64,000 nucleotides of DNA from VAZQ01 sp036557665 (GTDB taxonomy: Bacteria; Pseudomonadota; Alphaproteobacteria; Rhizobiales; Xanthobacteraceae): positions 1 to 64,000 of the forward strand of contig DATBHG010000070.1 of assembly GCA_036557665.1 (NCBI GenBank). The letters run 5' to 3'. Positions within the stretch are counted from its first letter, which is position 1; each line of letters starts with the position of its first letter. Both the position numbers and the translations under genes were made by a program. The notes beneath the pieces are model-generated. The model was given only the letters and a program-made list of their open reading frames with translations. It did not search any database and was not told the origin of the DNA. Below are positions 1 to 9,405 of the stretch, piece by piece.

Positions 1-377
1 ACATTGAAACTCGACTCGTGTATAAACGGGTATCCTCCAAAAATGTGTCGAGCGGGTCGCCAGAATGCATCCTTGGCAAGGACGCGGTTCGTATATCAAT
101 TCAAAGGCGCCGCTGACTAGCCTCGCATCAGGCGCGCTGCACTCTTTCGGGTCACGCAATATTCTGCTTCGGTGCTATTCCGTGCTGTCGCGAAATAAGA
201 CCTCCAACCTGGGAATTTGAAGGCTTAAGCATAGCCGATATTTCATACAGATCGACATAAGTCTGTGCTTGCGAAATAGTTATGGAGTCTGAAGAGGGGA
301 GGTGCCAACGCTCTGTTTAGGAATAGACTAAAAACGTGTTAGGTACTTTCGAACGCGATCCACAAATGGAGGAGATC
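1..377. other. Non-coding left edge of the window
   Basis: No credible gene is visible on either strand. Base composition is noticeably richer in A+T than the rest of the window, like the first kilobase of coding sequence that follows. I could not identify a clear promoter, terminator or attachment site. A short anticodon-arm-like sequence near positions 69-86 is discussed among the rejected items. Confidence 0.5.
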
Positions 378-725
378 ATGGGACGACCGCGAGGTTCATA
401 CAATAAGGATAAACCAGTAGCTAGCGTATTGCGTCTTAAGCTTCTCGGCGAGAACAGAAATAAACTCCATGCCATTGTCGACTCGTGGATAGAGGCGGCA
501 AAGAACGGAGATCTGCAGGCTCTCGAAAGAATTGCAGACCGTATTGACGGGAAAGTCCCTTCGGCGGCCGCGCGCGCAGATGACGTTCCACTCAAACTGA
601 TAGGTCGAGTCGAGCATGTCATCATCGACCCTAAGCTCCCTGAGGGAGAACGAGACCGGCTCGTTGACATTGAGCGTCGGCAAGCCGAGAGCGTACACTC
701 CCCTGCTGTGTCCGGCGAGGTATAA
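378..725 (+). CDS. Putative phage terminase small subunit
   Basis: A 115-aa protein directly before the large terminase. It starts MGRPRGSYNKD, the kind of basic Gly-Arg-Pro N-terminus common in DNA-binding small terminase and related phage proteins, and carries a short motif (ERIADRIDGKVP) that I associate with proteins in this position. The role, DNA recognition during packaging, is inferred mainly from position. The open frame extends back to 336, but the ATG at 378 has GGAGGAG about four bases upstream and is the better start. The 3' end overlaps the possible 5' end of the large terminase. AT-rich compared with later phage genes. Confidence 0.55.
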   Translation: MGRPRGSYNKDKPVASVLRLKLLGENRNKLHAIVDSWIEAAKNGDLQALERIADRIDGKVPSAAARADDVPLKLIGRVEHVIIDPKLPEGERDRLVDIERRQAESVHSPAVSGEV

Positions 726-1947
726 AGGAGCCTACGGCGGACGAGGTTCCGGTAAAAGCCATTTCTTCGGAAATTTATTGATCGAGAGGTGCGCCTCTGA
801 ACTCGGAACCCTTGCCGTGTGTATTCGTGAAGTGCAGAAAACGTTAGCGCATTCAAGTAAACTACTGCTCGAAAAGACAATTGTCTCCCTAGAGCTACAG
901 TCGTATTTCAAAGTGTACAGCGATAAGATTGAAACACCGGGAGGGGGTCTAATCATATTTCATGGAATGCAGGATCATACTGCAGAATCGATTAAGTCAC
1001 TTGAAGGGTTTAAAATCGCTTGGGTTGAAGAAGCTCAAACGTTGAGCAGTCGTAGTCTATCACTTCTAAGACCTACGATTAGGGCCGAAGGAAGCCAAAT
1101 CTGGGCGAGCTGGAATCCGCGCTGGAAGTCTGACGCGATTGATGATTTTTTTCGAACGAAGCGACCGATGGACGCTGTGATGGTTAGAACCACGTGGAGA
1201 GATAATCCTTGGTTCCCCGGTGTGCTTCAAGACGAACGGCAACTCGATTCTGTTATGTATCCCGATCGGTATGATCATATCTGGGAAGGTGATTACGCCC
1301 GCGCGTCCGAGGGAGGGTATTTTGCAGCCGGTTTAGCTGCAGCACGATTGGAAGCTCGAATTGGGCACATTAGTGCAGATCCGCTCCTTCCGCTCCGGGC
1401 ATTCTTCGATCTCGGCGGGTCAGGTGCGCAAGCGGATGCTATGGCGATTTGGATCGTGCAATGGGTCGGCCAGGAAATCCGAGTACTTGATTACATCGAA
1501 GGGGTCGGCCAGGTCCTTGCCTATTACGTTGACCAGCTGCGTCGGCGCGGATATCAGCGCGCGGTCTGTTATCTTCCACACGATGGCGTGAACGAGAACA
1601 ACATTACCGGCAAGCGCTACGTTGATCATTTGCGGGATGCGGAATTCGAATGTGCTGTACCTATGCCCAACCAAGGTAAGGGGGCCGCGGCAATGCGCAT
1701 CGAAGCAGTTCGGCGTATCTTCCCCAAATGCTGGTTTAACGAGGCGAGCACAGAAGCGGGCCGGGACGCGCTCGGCTATTATCACGAGCGCAAGGACGAG
1801 AACCGTAACGTAGGTCTTGGGCCAGAGCATGATTGGTCTAGCCACGCGGCTGACGCGTTCGGGTTAATGGCCCTTGCATACGAAGAACCCGGTCGGAGAA
1901 GCTCGTTCAACCGCGCGATCATCTACCCTGATCTAGGGACGCTCTGA
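616..1947 (+). CDS. Phage terminase large subunit (packaging ATPase-nuclease)
   Basis: Motor that cuts and pumps phage DNA into the prohead. The N-terminal ATPase has a Walker A motif GGRGSGKS and a Walker B-like WVEEAQ. The C-terminal nuclease half carries an acidic FFDLGG motif and the closing DWSSHAADAFG stretch usual for the family. Up to 443 aa, a normal length. The ATG at 616 would overlap the upstream gene by 110 bases; in-frame TTG codons at 664 or 670 would begin closer to the conserved PRAYTPLLCPARYKG segment and may be the true start. Base composition changes sharply inside the gene at about 1,280-1,380: the ATPase half is AT-rich and the nuclease half GC-rich, suggesting mosaic exchange. 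Confidence 0.93.
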   Translation: MSSSTLSSLRENETGSLTLSVGKPRAYTPLLCPARYKGAYGGRGSGKSHFFGNLLIERCASELGTLAVCIREVQKTLAHSSKLLLEKTIVSLELQSYFKVYSDKIETPGGGLIIFHGMQDHTAESIKSLEGFKIAWVEEAQTLSSRSLSLLRPTIRAEGSQIWASWNPRWKSDAIDDFFRTKRPMDAVMVRTTWRDNPWFPGVLQDERQLDSVMYPDRYDHIWEGDYARASEGGYFAAGLAAARLEARIGHISADPLLPLRAFFDLGGSGAQADAMAIWIVQWVGQEIRVLDYIEGVGQVLAYYVDQLRRRGYQRAVCYLPHDGVNENNITGKRYVDHLRDAEFECAVPMPNQGKGAAAMRIEAVRRIFPKCWFNEASTEAGRDALGYYHERKDENRNVGLGPEHDWSSHAADAFGLMALAYEEPGRRSSFNRAIIYPDLGTL

Positions 1948-2024
1948 GATCGGTTTATCATTACTGCGCTAGCTAACAGCAACGGTTGTACCTGAGTGAA
2001 TCGCCGCGGGAGGCGATACGGACA

Positions 2025-4172
2025 ATGCCACAAATGGACGTACTTGAGCTTCGCGCGTTGCTCACCGCGCAGCGCTGGGACTCGATGTCCGCGATCACGG
2101 CCAGCAAGCTCAGCGAGGAGCGCGCGACGTCGCTCGATTATTATCAGGGTGACATGTCGAAATATATGCCCGCCCCGGCCGGCCGATCCAAAGCCGTGTC
2201 CATGGATACCAGCGACACAGTCGAGGGCATGATGCCAAGCCTAATGGAGATCTTCGCCGGAGGCGATGAGGTTGTCAGGTTCGATCCGGTAGGCCCTGAA
2301 GATGTGGCTGCGGCGGACCAGGAGACCGATTACGTCAACCATGTTTTCATGCAGGTCAATCAAGGTTTTCTGATCCTGTATTCGTTCATCAAAGACGCGC
2401 TGCTCTCCAAAAACGGCATCGTCAAAGTCTACTGGGAAAAGGTGGAGCTAAAAGAGCGGGAGACCTACCTCGATCAGCCCCAGGAAGTGCTCGGAGCCCT
2501 ACTCTCCAATCCCGATGTGCAAGTGATTGAGCACACCGAGCATGACGGGCTGCACGATGTGACGATTGAGGCGGGACGTTTGAGCGAGAACGCCCGCGTT
2601 GTGGCAGTACCGCCGGAAGAGTTTGGGATCACGCGTCATGCCCGCAACATCCATGAGTCCAATTATTGCTTCCATGACGTGTTCCGGACCGAGTCCCAGC
2701 TGATCGAGCAGGGCTTCGACAAGGATCAAGTGAAGAAGCTGCCGAGCTATCTAGTCGCGCACACGGTCGAGGAGATCGCCCGCGACACGGTGAACGAGTC
2801 CACGCTGCGCCAGGGCGAAGATAACCTAAACACGGCCAATCGGCTGATCCGAGTGACGGAGCATTACGTCCGGATGGATTACGAGAAGAACGATGACCCA
2901 CGCCTTTATCGTGTGACCACCGCGGGCGAAGAAGGACACGTCCTACTGCGCGATGGCCAACCGGATGTCATCGAAGAAGATCGTATCCCGTTCGCGGCCA
3001 TGACACCGGTCATCATCACGCATCGGTTCTGGGGCCGCTCAATCGCCGACCTGGTCAAGGACATCCAGGAAATCAAGACAACCCTCCTGCGCGGCATGCT
3101 TGACAACCTCTATCTGCGCAACAACCCGCGGGTTGAGGTTTCCGAGGCGCATGCCACCGATGCGACGCTTGATGATCTGCTTGTGTCCCGACCGGGAGGG
3201 ATCGTGCGGGTGAAACAGCCGGGCGGCGTGAACTGGCAAGAAGTACCGGATATCACCGGCTCGATTTACCCAGCGATGCAGTACCTTGACGCCACGCGAG
3301 AATGGCGAACCGGCGTGTCGAGGCAGGGGCAGGGCGTTGACCCGAATGCGTTGCAAAACCAGGTCGCGACCATCGCCAACCAGATGTTCAATGCCTCACA
3401 GGCGAAGGTCAAACTGATTGCTCGCATCTTTGCCGAGACCGGCATTAAGGATTTGTTCATGCTGCTGCATGCGACCATCCGCAAACATGCGAGCAGGCCT
3501 GACGTGGTACGGCTGCGCAACAATTGGGTGCAAATCGATCCGCGCGAGTGGAAGGCCCGTGAGGACATGATCATTAATGTGGGGCTAGGCACCGGCTCGA
3601 AAGCCGAGCAGCTAGCGCATTTGCAGCTCATCATCCAGGCGCAGACGCAGGCCGTTATGGGCGGGCTACCGATCGTGTCGGCACAGAACTTGTTCAATTC
3701 GGCGAAAGAGTTGACCAAGCTCGCTGGCCACAAGGACACGGACAAGTTCTTTACCGCACCGGGAATGCCGGCTGACCCGCACAACCCGGCGAGCGCGCCA
3801 CTGCAAAAGCCGCCGGAACCCAAGCAGCAGGAGATCCAGGCCAAGGCCGCAGCGCAGCAGGCGAAGATCCAAGCGGATGCGGTACATCAAAAAATGAAGG
3901 TCGAGGCGGACATTGGCTTCCAGCACCAAAAGGCTGCGATTGACGCACAGCTGGCTCAAACCAAGGCCGACCGAGCAACTCGGCTCACCGACCAGAAATT
4001 TGCGCTCGAGCTCCGCCTTAAGGAAATTGACGCCGCTCTCAAAGAGCAGGAGCTGCGCCACCGCGAGGCACGCCACGCGATGACGATAGAGCAATTGGCG
4101 GCGCAGCACGCGGCCAAAATGGAAGCCATGAAGACCGTTGCCGCAGATTCCGGCGCGGCGGCCTCGCATTAG
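2025..4172 (+). CDS. Phage portal protein
   Basis: The 715-aa ring-forming portal sits at the unique capsid vertex and connects the packaging motor, head and tail. Length, position directly after terL and the N-terminal pattern (YYQGDMSKYMPAPAGRSKA, then an SDTVEGMMPSLMEIF-type segment) match podovirus portal proteins. The last 150 residues or so are rich in Ala, Gln, Lys and Glu and predict a long coiled coil, as expected for a barrel or core-facing extension. The frame is open from a TTG at 1986, but the ATG at 2025 has GGGAGG about 11 bases upstream and is preferred; the ATG at 2034 is a further option. Confidence 0.9.
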   Translation: MPQMDVLELRALLTAQRWDSMSAITASKLSEERATSLDYYQGDMSKYMPAPAGRSKAVSMDTSDTVEGMMPSLMEIFAGGDEVVRFDPVGPEDVAAADQETDYVNHVFMQVNQGFLILYSFIKDALLSKNGIVKVYWEKVELKERETYLDQPQEVLGALLSNPDVQVIEHTEHDGLHDVTIEAGRLSENARVVAVPPEEFGITRHARNIHESNYCFHDVFRTESQLIEQGFDKDQVKKLPSYLVAHTVEEIARDTVNESTLRQGEDNLNTANRLIRVTEHYVRMDYEKNDDPRLYRVTTAGEEGHVLLRDGQPDVIEEDRIPFAAMTPVIITHRFWGRSIADLVKDIQEIKTTLLRGMLDNLYLRNNPRVEVSEAHATDATLDDLLVSRPGGIVRVKQPGGVNWQEVPDITGSIYPAMQYLDATREWRTGVSRQGQGVDPNALQNQVATIANQMFNASQAKVKLIARIFAETGIKDLFMLLHATIRKHASRPDVVRLRNNWVQIDPREWKAREDMIINVGLGTGSKAEQLAHLQLIIQAQTQAVMGGLPIVSAQNLFNSAKELTKLAGHKDTDKFFTAPGMPADPHNPASAPLQKPPEPKQQEIQAKAAAQQAKIQADAVHQKMKVEADIGFQHQKAAIDAQLAQTKADRATRLTDQKFALELRLKEIDAALKEQELRHREARHAMTIEQLAAQHAAKMEAMKTVAADSGAAASH

Positions 4173-4182
4173 AGGGAACTGA

Positions 4183-4509
4183 ATGTCCTATCGTCCCATA
4201 CAGCCGTTCAAGCCATATCCGGCCGCGACGCAAGCGCTTGCCGTCACCGGCTCATCCGCAAGCGTGGCGCTCCCCGCCAACAGCACGCAGGTGATGCTCA
4301 CGACGAAGAGCACGGACTCGCTTTGCTTCTTCGAATTCGGCAGTAACGGCGTGACCGCAGTTGCCCCCTCCGGTGCCACCCTGGGCGGGACGCCATTGAA
4401 TGGCGGCACTACACAACTGTTCAGTGTCCCTATCGGCGCAACTTACATTGCAGCGATTACCGCGACGGGCGCCGCGACGCTGTACATCACTGCGGCAGAG
4501 GGGCTCTGA
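4183..4509 (+). CDS. Small phage virion protein (unknown, possibly head fibre or decoration)
   Basis: A 108-aa protein starting ten bases after the portal gene, with GAGGGAA before its ATG. It is rich in Thr, Ser, Ala and Gly with alternating hydrophobic residues, which suggests an all-beta fold. There are no catalytic motifs, signal peptide or membrane segment. Position between portal and a fibre-like gene suggests a minor structural component; the precise role is not recognisable. Confidence 0.6.
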   Translation: MSYRPIQPFKPYPAATQALAVTGSSASVALPANSTQVMLTTKSTDSLCFFEFGSNGVTAVAPSGATLGGTPLNGGTTQLFSVPIGATYIAAITATGAATLYITAAEGL

Positions 4510-4512
4510 TCG

Positions 4513-5433
4513 ATGTTGCGGGCAAGCGGAGGGAGCGGGGTTTCATCGTTCAACAGTCGCACGGGAGCGGTTATCCAGACCTCGGGTGACGTGACGACGG
4601 CGCTCGGCTTTACTCCGCTCAACCCGGCAAACAATCTCGCAGATGTCAACAACGCGCAGGCGGCTCTGAACAGTCTTGGTGGAGTGGTGCGCAGCTACAT
4701 TTCCGGGCTGACGCTCTCCAACGACGGCGCTACACCTAATTCAGTACTCGACATTGCCGCTGGCCAAGCTGCCGATAGCGGCAATACAGCCATGATTTCC
4801 ATTGGCGCGTTCACCAAATCGACAGCAGGCGCGTGGGCGGCTGGCTCCGGCAGCAATGGCATGGGCAATGGGCTTAGTGTTGCCAATAGCACTTGGTATC
4901 ACGTTATTCTCGCCAGCAACGGCGGAACGCCGGACATCTATTTCGACACGTCCGCGACCGGCGCCAATCGCCCCAGCGGCATCAGCGACACCAAGGTACG
5001 CCGGATCGGCTCGTTCCTGACGGATGGGAGCGCACACATCGTCGCGTTCAAGCAGGTCGGGGACACCTTTTACTGGTCGGCCATTGTTCAAGATCTCAAC
5101 AACTACACACTGGCCGTCAACCCCGGCGAGCTCAAGACGTTCACAATACCGACTGGCGTCCCTGTGCGCATGATTTCTCGCTGGGGCACGACAAACGGCT
5201 CCCTGCACGCGCATATTCTCAGCCCGAACGAAACAGCGGTTGCGGTGCCAACCTCGGTGATAGGCACGAACGGAAGCGATCTCGATGGCACGACCGAACC
5301 GACACTATTCACCGGCACAGCTGCATTGTACAGCAACACAATAGGTCAATACCTAATTGTCGGCCAAGCGACATCATCCGGTGTGTATGAGTGGACCCGT
5401 GGATGGGTCGATGATCGCGGGAGGTTCAATTGA
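4513..5433 (+). CDS. Putative phage fibre/appendage protein
   Basis: A 306-aa protein three bases after the previous gene. The N-terminus contains SSFNSRTGAV and GFTPLNPANNLADV, a pattern typical of tail-fibre attachment regions. The rest is rich in Gly, Ser, Thr and Asn and probably beta-structured, resembling lectin or jelly-roll appendage domains. No enzymatic motif is seen. It probably forms a head or tail appendage that contacts the host surface. Location before the capsid gene is unusual for a main tail fibre, so a head fibre is equally possible. Confidence 0.55.
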   Translation: MLRASGGSGVSSFNSRTGAVIQTSGDVTTALGFTPLNPANNLADVNNAQAALNSLGGVVRSYISGLTLSNDGATPNSVLDIAAGQAADSGNTAMISIGAFTKSTAGAWAAGSGSNGMGNGLSVANSTWYHVILASNGGTPDIYFDTSATGANRPSGISDTKVRRIGSFLTDGSAHIVAFKQVGDTFYWSAIVQDLNNYTLAVNPGELKTFTIPTGVPVRMISRWGTTNGSLHAHILSPNETAVAVPTSVIGTNGSDLDGTTEPTLFTGTAALYSNTIGQYLIVGQATSSGVYEWTRGWVDDRGRFN

Positions 5434-5626
5434 TGCATGCACGGTCGCATCGGCGCAAGCGCCCAACGGAACGCGTTCGATGCGGCCGCAGGCTCGGCAT
5501 TCTCGGTGATGGTCGCACGATTGTAACCTAGAATTGGACGCTGAGACTGACCAATTAGTCCAAAGACTTTCCTCTGACGTATCCGTCGGGCATCGAATGT
5601 CGCAAAATGAAAGCGCTGGCGCGGTG

Positions 5627-5911
5627 ATGAACGACGAAGACAAGCTGGAGCGCGCTATCTTTCGTGGCGTTCGCGCCGAGGCGCTACTGAACGATGAGCT
5701 GTTGCAGGAATCCTTTGCGACGCTGGACGCGAATTACGTCCAAGCCTGGCGCACTGCACCGGTCCGCGATGTAGAGATGCGCGAGAAACTGTGGCAGGCC
5801 GTCAACATCGTGGGCAAGGTGAAGGAGCATCTGACCAAGATCGTGAATGACGGCAAGTTGGCGCAAGCCGATCTGAGCATGCGAACGGCAAAGGCCGGGT
5901 CGCAAAAATAA
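5627..5911 (+). CDS. Conserved small phage head-module protein, function unknown
   Basis: A 94-aa helical, charged protein between the fibre gene and the scaffold. The core pattern (RAEALLNDELLQESFATL, then REKLWQAVNIVGKVKEHL) is one I recognise from small uncharacterised proteins that sit upstream of scaffold and capsid genes in related phages. The open frame reaches back to 5534; ATG at 5597 and 5627 are both possible and neither has a strong ribosome site. I chose 5627 because the conserved part begins there. Bases 5434-5626 before it show no other gene. Confidence 0.6.
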   Translation: MNDEDKLERAIFRGVRAEALLNDELLQESFATLDANYVQAWRTAPVRDVEMREKLWQAVNIVGKVKEHLTKIVNDGKLAQADLSMRTAKAGSQK

Positions 5912-5920
5912 CGAGGCATC

Positions 5921-7021
5921 ATGACTGAATTGACGCATGGCGCGCAGCCCGAGCGCGAGCAGTATTCCATTGTCTCGCTCCCCGAGAGCGCACCCGACCA
6001 ATTCTCGATCAGCGAGGCGGCGCGCCGGCTACAATCCGCGCGCTACAGGGACGATGAGACACCTGCAGAAGCGCCCACCGAGGCAGCTGAGCTTCAATCT
6101 CCGGCGCAAGCCGAAGACGGCGCCCCTCAGGATACTCAGGTCCCCGCCGAGACTACGACCGAGAGCCAGGCCGAACCGGAAGAGATACATCCGCCCATCG
6201 AGCCCCCGAGGTCATGGAACGCTGGGGAGAAGGAACGATTCAGATCCTTGCCTCGCGAGACGCAAGCCTACCTTGCGGAACGCGAACAGGAGCGAGACCG
6301 TGAAATTCGCCGCAGTCAGAACCAAGCCGCTGAAAAGCTCAAAGGCCTCAGCGTCAAAGAGCAGGCGGTGGAACAGGCACGGCAACAGTATGAAGCCGCC
6401 CTTCCCCAATTGCTCCAGCTCCTACAATCACAGCAGGCAGGCGAGTTCGCCAACATCAAATCAATTGCCGATGTCGAGCGGCTGGCACGCGAAGACTGGC
6501 CAAGTTACCTGCAATGGGACGTGGCTCAGAAGAAAATTGCTGCGGTTCAGCAGGAGATGCAGGCGGCACAACAGCGCCAAGCGCAGGACCGGGTGCAGAA
6601 GTTCACCGAGTTTGCAAAGAGGGAAGACGATCTGTTTGCAGAGCGCGTTCCCGACATGGCGGATCCGGAGAAGGCGACCAAGCTGCAACAGCAAGCCATT
6701 TCTGTCCTTAAAGACGTTGGCTTCACCGAAGCGGAACTGGCTGGATCGTGGAACGGCGATAAAGACCTGTCGCTTCGTGACCATCGGATGCAGCTGCTCA
6801 TCCGCGACGCGACCCTCTGGCGCGAGGCGCAGCAGAAGGCAACGCAGGCCCTCAAAAAACCTGTTCCCCCCGTCCAGCGGCCAGGCCTCACGGCGGTGAA
6901 GAACGCCGGGCGTGAGGCCGAAATCCAGAACCTCAACAAGCAACTCGCAAACGCGAGCGGGCTCAACGCTACCCGCGTCGCGGCCCAGCTCGTGGCCGCA
7001 CGCCGGAGAAACTCTCGTTAG
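5921..7021 (+). CDS. Phage head scaffolding protein
   Basis: A 366-aa acidic, Gln/Glu/Ala-rich protein placed directly before the major capsid gene, the standard scaffold position. The first 95 residues or so are low-complexity and Pro/Glu-rich. The segment from about 95 to 250 predicts coiled coil with a PRSWNAGEKERFRSLP motif seen in phage scaffold-like proteins. The C-terminus is basic (ARRRNSR), as expected for capsid binding. It should be needed for prohead assembly and lost on maturation. No protease domain is visible. Confidence 0.75.
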   Translation: MTELTHGAQPEREQYSIVSLPESAPDQFSISEAARRLQSARYRDDETPAEAPTEAAELQSPAQAEDGAPQDTQVPAETTTESQAEPEEIHPPIEPPRSWNAGEKERFRSLPRETQAYLAEREQERDREIRRSQNQAAEKLKGLSVKEQAVEQARQQYEAALPQLLQLLQSQQAGEFANIKSIADVERLAREDWPSYLQWDVAQKKIAAVQQEMQAAQQRQAQDRVQKFTEFAKREDDLFAERVPDMADPEKATKLQQQAISVLKDVGFTEAELAGSWNGDKDLSLRDHRMQLLIRDATLWREAQQKATQALKKPVPPVQRPGLTAVKNAGREAEIQNLNKQLANASGLNATRVAAQLVAARRRNSR

Positions 7022-7036
7022 GAAAGGCTCTCAACA

Positions 7037-7999
7037 ATGGCTCTCCCCACCAATACGTTCGCCACCTATGAGGCGATCGGCAACCGCGAAGACCTCTCGG
7101 ATGTCATCTACCGCATCGACCCGACCGATACCCCGTTCATGTCGGGGATCGAGCGGGAGAAAGCCTCCGCCGTTAATCACGAATGGCAGACCCAATCCCT
7201 CGCCTCTGCCGACAACACCAACGCACAGCTCGAAGGCGACGACGCCAACACCAACACCACGACGGCGACCTCACGTCTGGGCAACATCAACCAGATCAGT
7301 AGCAAGGTTGCCCGCGTCACAGGTACCCAACGGGCCGTAGATCATGCCGGCCGCGATGACGAGCTGGCCTACCAAGAGATGCTCAAGGGTCTCGAGCTCA
7401 AGCGCGACATGGAGACCATTCTATGCGGCACCAACCAAGCGAAGGTCAGCGGCAACGACACGACCGCTCGGAAAACCGCTTCGGTGCTCTCCTGGGTTAA
7501 GACCAATACCTCAAAGGGCATAACTGGTGGGGCGGCGGACCCCTCCGCAGCCGATGGCACCGGCACCCGCACCGACGGGACGCAGCGCGCCTTCACCGAA
7601 GCGAGCCTGAAGACCGTGCTGTCCGGCATCTGGACCTCCGGCGGCAAGCCGGACGTGATCATGACCGGCGCCTTCAACAAGCAGGTGTTCTCGACGTTCA
7701 CTGGTCGGGCCACCCAAATCGAGCCGACGAAGGAAAAGAAGATCATCGCTTCGGTAGATGCCTACGAGAGCGATTTCGGCACGCTCAAGGTCATTCCGAA
7801 CCGCTTTCAGCGCGCCCGCGACGTATTGGTGCTGTGGATGGAGATGTGGGCGTTGGCCTTCCTTAACGGTCGGCGGATGGTCTCCGTCCCGCTCGCGAAG
7901 ACCGGTGACTCCGATCGACGTATGCTGCTCTCGGAATACGCGCTCGTGGCCCGCAACGAGAAGGGTTCCGGTGGGGTGTTCGATCTCACCACGTCGTAA
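7037..7999 (+). CDS. Major capsid protein, SU10/DUF5309 family
   Basis: A 320-aa capsid subunit. The N-terminus (TFATYEAIGNREDLSDVIYR, then DPTDTPFMS) and the central RDMETILCGTNQAKV segment are characteristic of the DUF5309 group, known as the SU10 major capsid family with an HK97-type fold. Normal length, no frameshift. The gene has AGGAAAGG before its ATG. A GC-rich hairpin at 8025-8048 follows, which could limit read-through or stabilise this abundant message. Confidence 0.9.
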   Translation: MALPTNTFATYEAIGNREDLSDVIYRIDPTDTPFMSGIEREKASAVNHEWQTQSLASADNTNAQLEGDDANTNTTTATSRLGNINQISSKVARVTGTQRAVDHAGRDDELAYQEMLKGLELKRDMETILCGTNQAKVSGNDTTARKTASVLSWVKTNTSKGITGGAADPSAADGTGTRTDGTQRAFTEASLKTVLSGIWTSGGKPDVIMTGAFNKQVFSTFTGRATQIEPTKEKKIIASVDAYESDFGTLKVIPNRFQRARDVLVLWMEMWALAFLNGRRMVSVPLAKTGDSDRRMLLSEYALVARNEKGSGGVFDLTTS

Positions 8000-8024
8000 G
8001 GGTCCTATAGCAGATCGCTCACAC

Positions 8025-8048
8025 GGGGCGCTCCTTGCGGGGCGCCCC
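8025..8048 (+). terminator. GC-rich stem-loop after the capsid gene
   Basis: Seven-base perfect arms (GGGGCGC and GCGCCCC) separated by ten bases, 25 bases after the capsid stop codon. There is no run of T after it, so it is not a classical intrinsic terminator. A role as partial terminator or mRNA stabiliser is an inference from its place. Confidence 0.4.
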
Positions 8049-8068
8049 GATCCATTTGGGAGAATGCT

Positions 8069-8686
8069 TTGAGCACGACACACAGACACGACTTGCCGGC
8101 CTATGCTGGGCCGCTTGCGACGGGCGACAAAATCCCGGTGATGAGCCTGGCAAGTGGCCGTGGTGCGGATGCCGACGCGAACCAGCTTCCCGGCGGCCTC
8201 ACCGGCCGCTACCGGATCCCGACCATTGGCGGAAACCTCGGCACTCTCTCGTCCCTCGGCACGAGTACGACGCCGGTCGCAGGCACCACCTACTTCGCAG
8301 ATATCTATGTACCGTTTCCCATGCTCGTCACCGGCGTGGGCATCCTCAACGGCGGCACAGTTGGAACGAACAACTGGATTGTTGCGCTCTACGCCGCAGT
8401 AGGCGGTTCTGCTCTCGCAAACTCGGCGCTCGCCGGCACACTGACGGCTGGTGCCAATGCGTTCCAGCAGATACCCTTCGCCGGAACGTATCAGATCACG
8501 ACCCCGGGCCGGTTCTGGATCGGAGGGCAGCTCGACGGGACCACTGATCGTTTCCGCAGCATCGCGACTGGGACCTGGATTGATGTCCTGACCAAAAGCG
8601 CGGCCGGATCATTCGGAACGTTACCTCCGCTGACTCTGCCCACAACGTTCACCGCAGACGTCGGCCCGATCGCCTACATTTACTGA
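8069..8686 (+). CDS. Phage virion protein, possible decoration/head-surface protein
   Basis: A 205-aa protein directly after the capsid gene, starting at TTG with GGGAGA about six bases upstream. It is rich in Thr, Gly and Ala with a predicted beta-sandwich texture, especially residues 65-200 (TYFADIYVPFPMLVTGVGIL onwards). No enzyme motif. Position suggests capsid decoration, head stabilisation or an appendage. The family is not recognised with certainty. Confidence 0.55.
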   Translation: MSTTHRHDLPAYAGPLATGDKIPVMSLASGRGADADANQLPGGLTGRYRIPTIGGNLGTLSSLGTSTTPVAGTTYFADIYVPFPMLVTGVGILNGGTVGTNNWIVALYAAVGGSALANSALAGTLTAGANAFQQIPFAGTYQITTPGRFWIGGQLDGTTDRFRSIATGTWIDVLTKSAAGSFGTLPPLTLPTTFTADVGPIAYIY

Positions 8687-8740
8687 ATCATCCCCTCAGA
8701 CCACACGGCGGCGGCTCTGCGCCGGCCTTAAGGAGAGACT

Positions 8741-9112
8741 ATGATGGCATATCCGTCAGTGCACAAGTTCGATGTGGTGCACAAGTCGAGCTACTGCCCA
8801 AGCATCGGTGGCTCGCCGGTTGTCGCCTACATGCGGATCCCGTTTCGCTGCATCATCTCCCTGGTCGACGTCGTGACCCAGGGCACCATCACCTCAGCGG
8901 ATTGCTCTGTGGCGGTCGCGCTCAATGGCACCGCAATCAGCGGATCGCCATTCGGCATCCCGGTTTCCGGCGCGGCAGCCGGGCAATCGGCTAGCATGAC
9001 GCCATCAAGCCCCGTCTATGCCAACGCCGATGATGTGTTGTCGTTCACGCCATCCGGTGCATCAGGCTCGAATATCGCGGCGATATTTTCGGCGGCGTTG
9101 AAGTCGCGCTAG
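8741..9112 (+). CDS. Phage virion protein, function unknown
   Basis: A 123-aa beta-rich protein with many small residues. AAGGAGA lies just before two adjacent ATG codons (8741 and 8744). The last base of its stop codon is the first base of the next gene's GTG start, indicating translational coupling. Its neighbours suggest a minor head protein; no domain was recognised. Confidence 0.55.
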   Translation: MMAYPSVHKFDVVHKSSYCPSIGGSPVVAYMRIPFRCIISLVDVVTQGTITSADCSVAVALNGTAISGSPFGIPVSGAAAGQSASMTPSSPVYANADDVLSFTPSGASGSNIAAIFSAALKSR

Positions 9113-9396
9113 TGCCGCAGAACACGCTTCGCCTTGTCGGGCGCGACCTGATCGTGCACAGCTATCAGGATGTGGAAGGCATTGTCGAGCATAACAAAGC
9201 TCTGGCCAATGCCGGGCCGCAGCGCGGCGACTTCCGCCACATAGCCTCGATCCCGCTTAACATCATCAACCAGTGGCTCAACGAGGAATGGGCGCGCGGT
9301 AATTTGGACCTGCAGATGTCCGGGCGTGAATTTGACGCCTTGGTGGCGCGCAAGCTCCGCGATTCGGACTGGCGCTATCTGCGCACAGATAAATAG
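9112..9396 (+). CDS. Conserved small phage protein, function unknown
   Basis: A 94-aa protein beginning with GTG that overlaps the previous stop by one base. The segment FRHIASIPLNIINQWLNEEW is a pattern common in small head-module proteins of tailed phages. It is helical and charged, with no membrane segment. No function is known to me; its place between head and connector genes suggests a head-completion or assembly role. Confidence 0.6.
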   Translation: MPQNTLRLVGRDLIVHSYQDVEGIVEHNKALANAGPQRGDFRHIASIPLNIINQWLNEEWARGNLDLQMSGREFDALVARKLRDSDWRYLRTDK

Positions 9397-9405
9397 GAGA
9401 ACGAG

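Noticed and set aside
60..115. tRNA-like anticodon arm (CATCC-TTGGCAA-GGACG) near the left edge
   Set aside because: No acceptor stem, D-arm or T-arm pairs with it, and the arm itself has a mismatch. Too little to call a tRNA or an attachment-site remnant.
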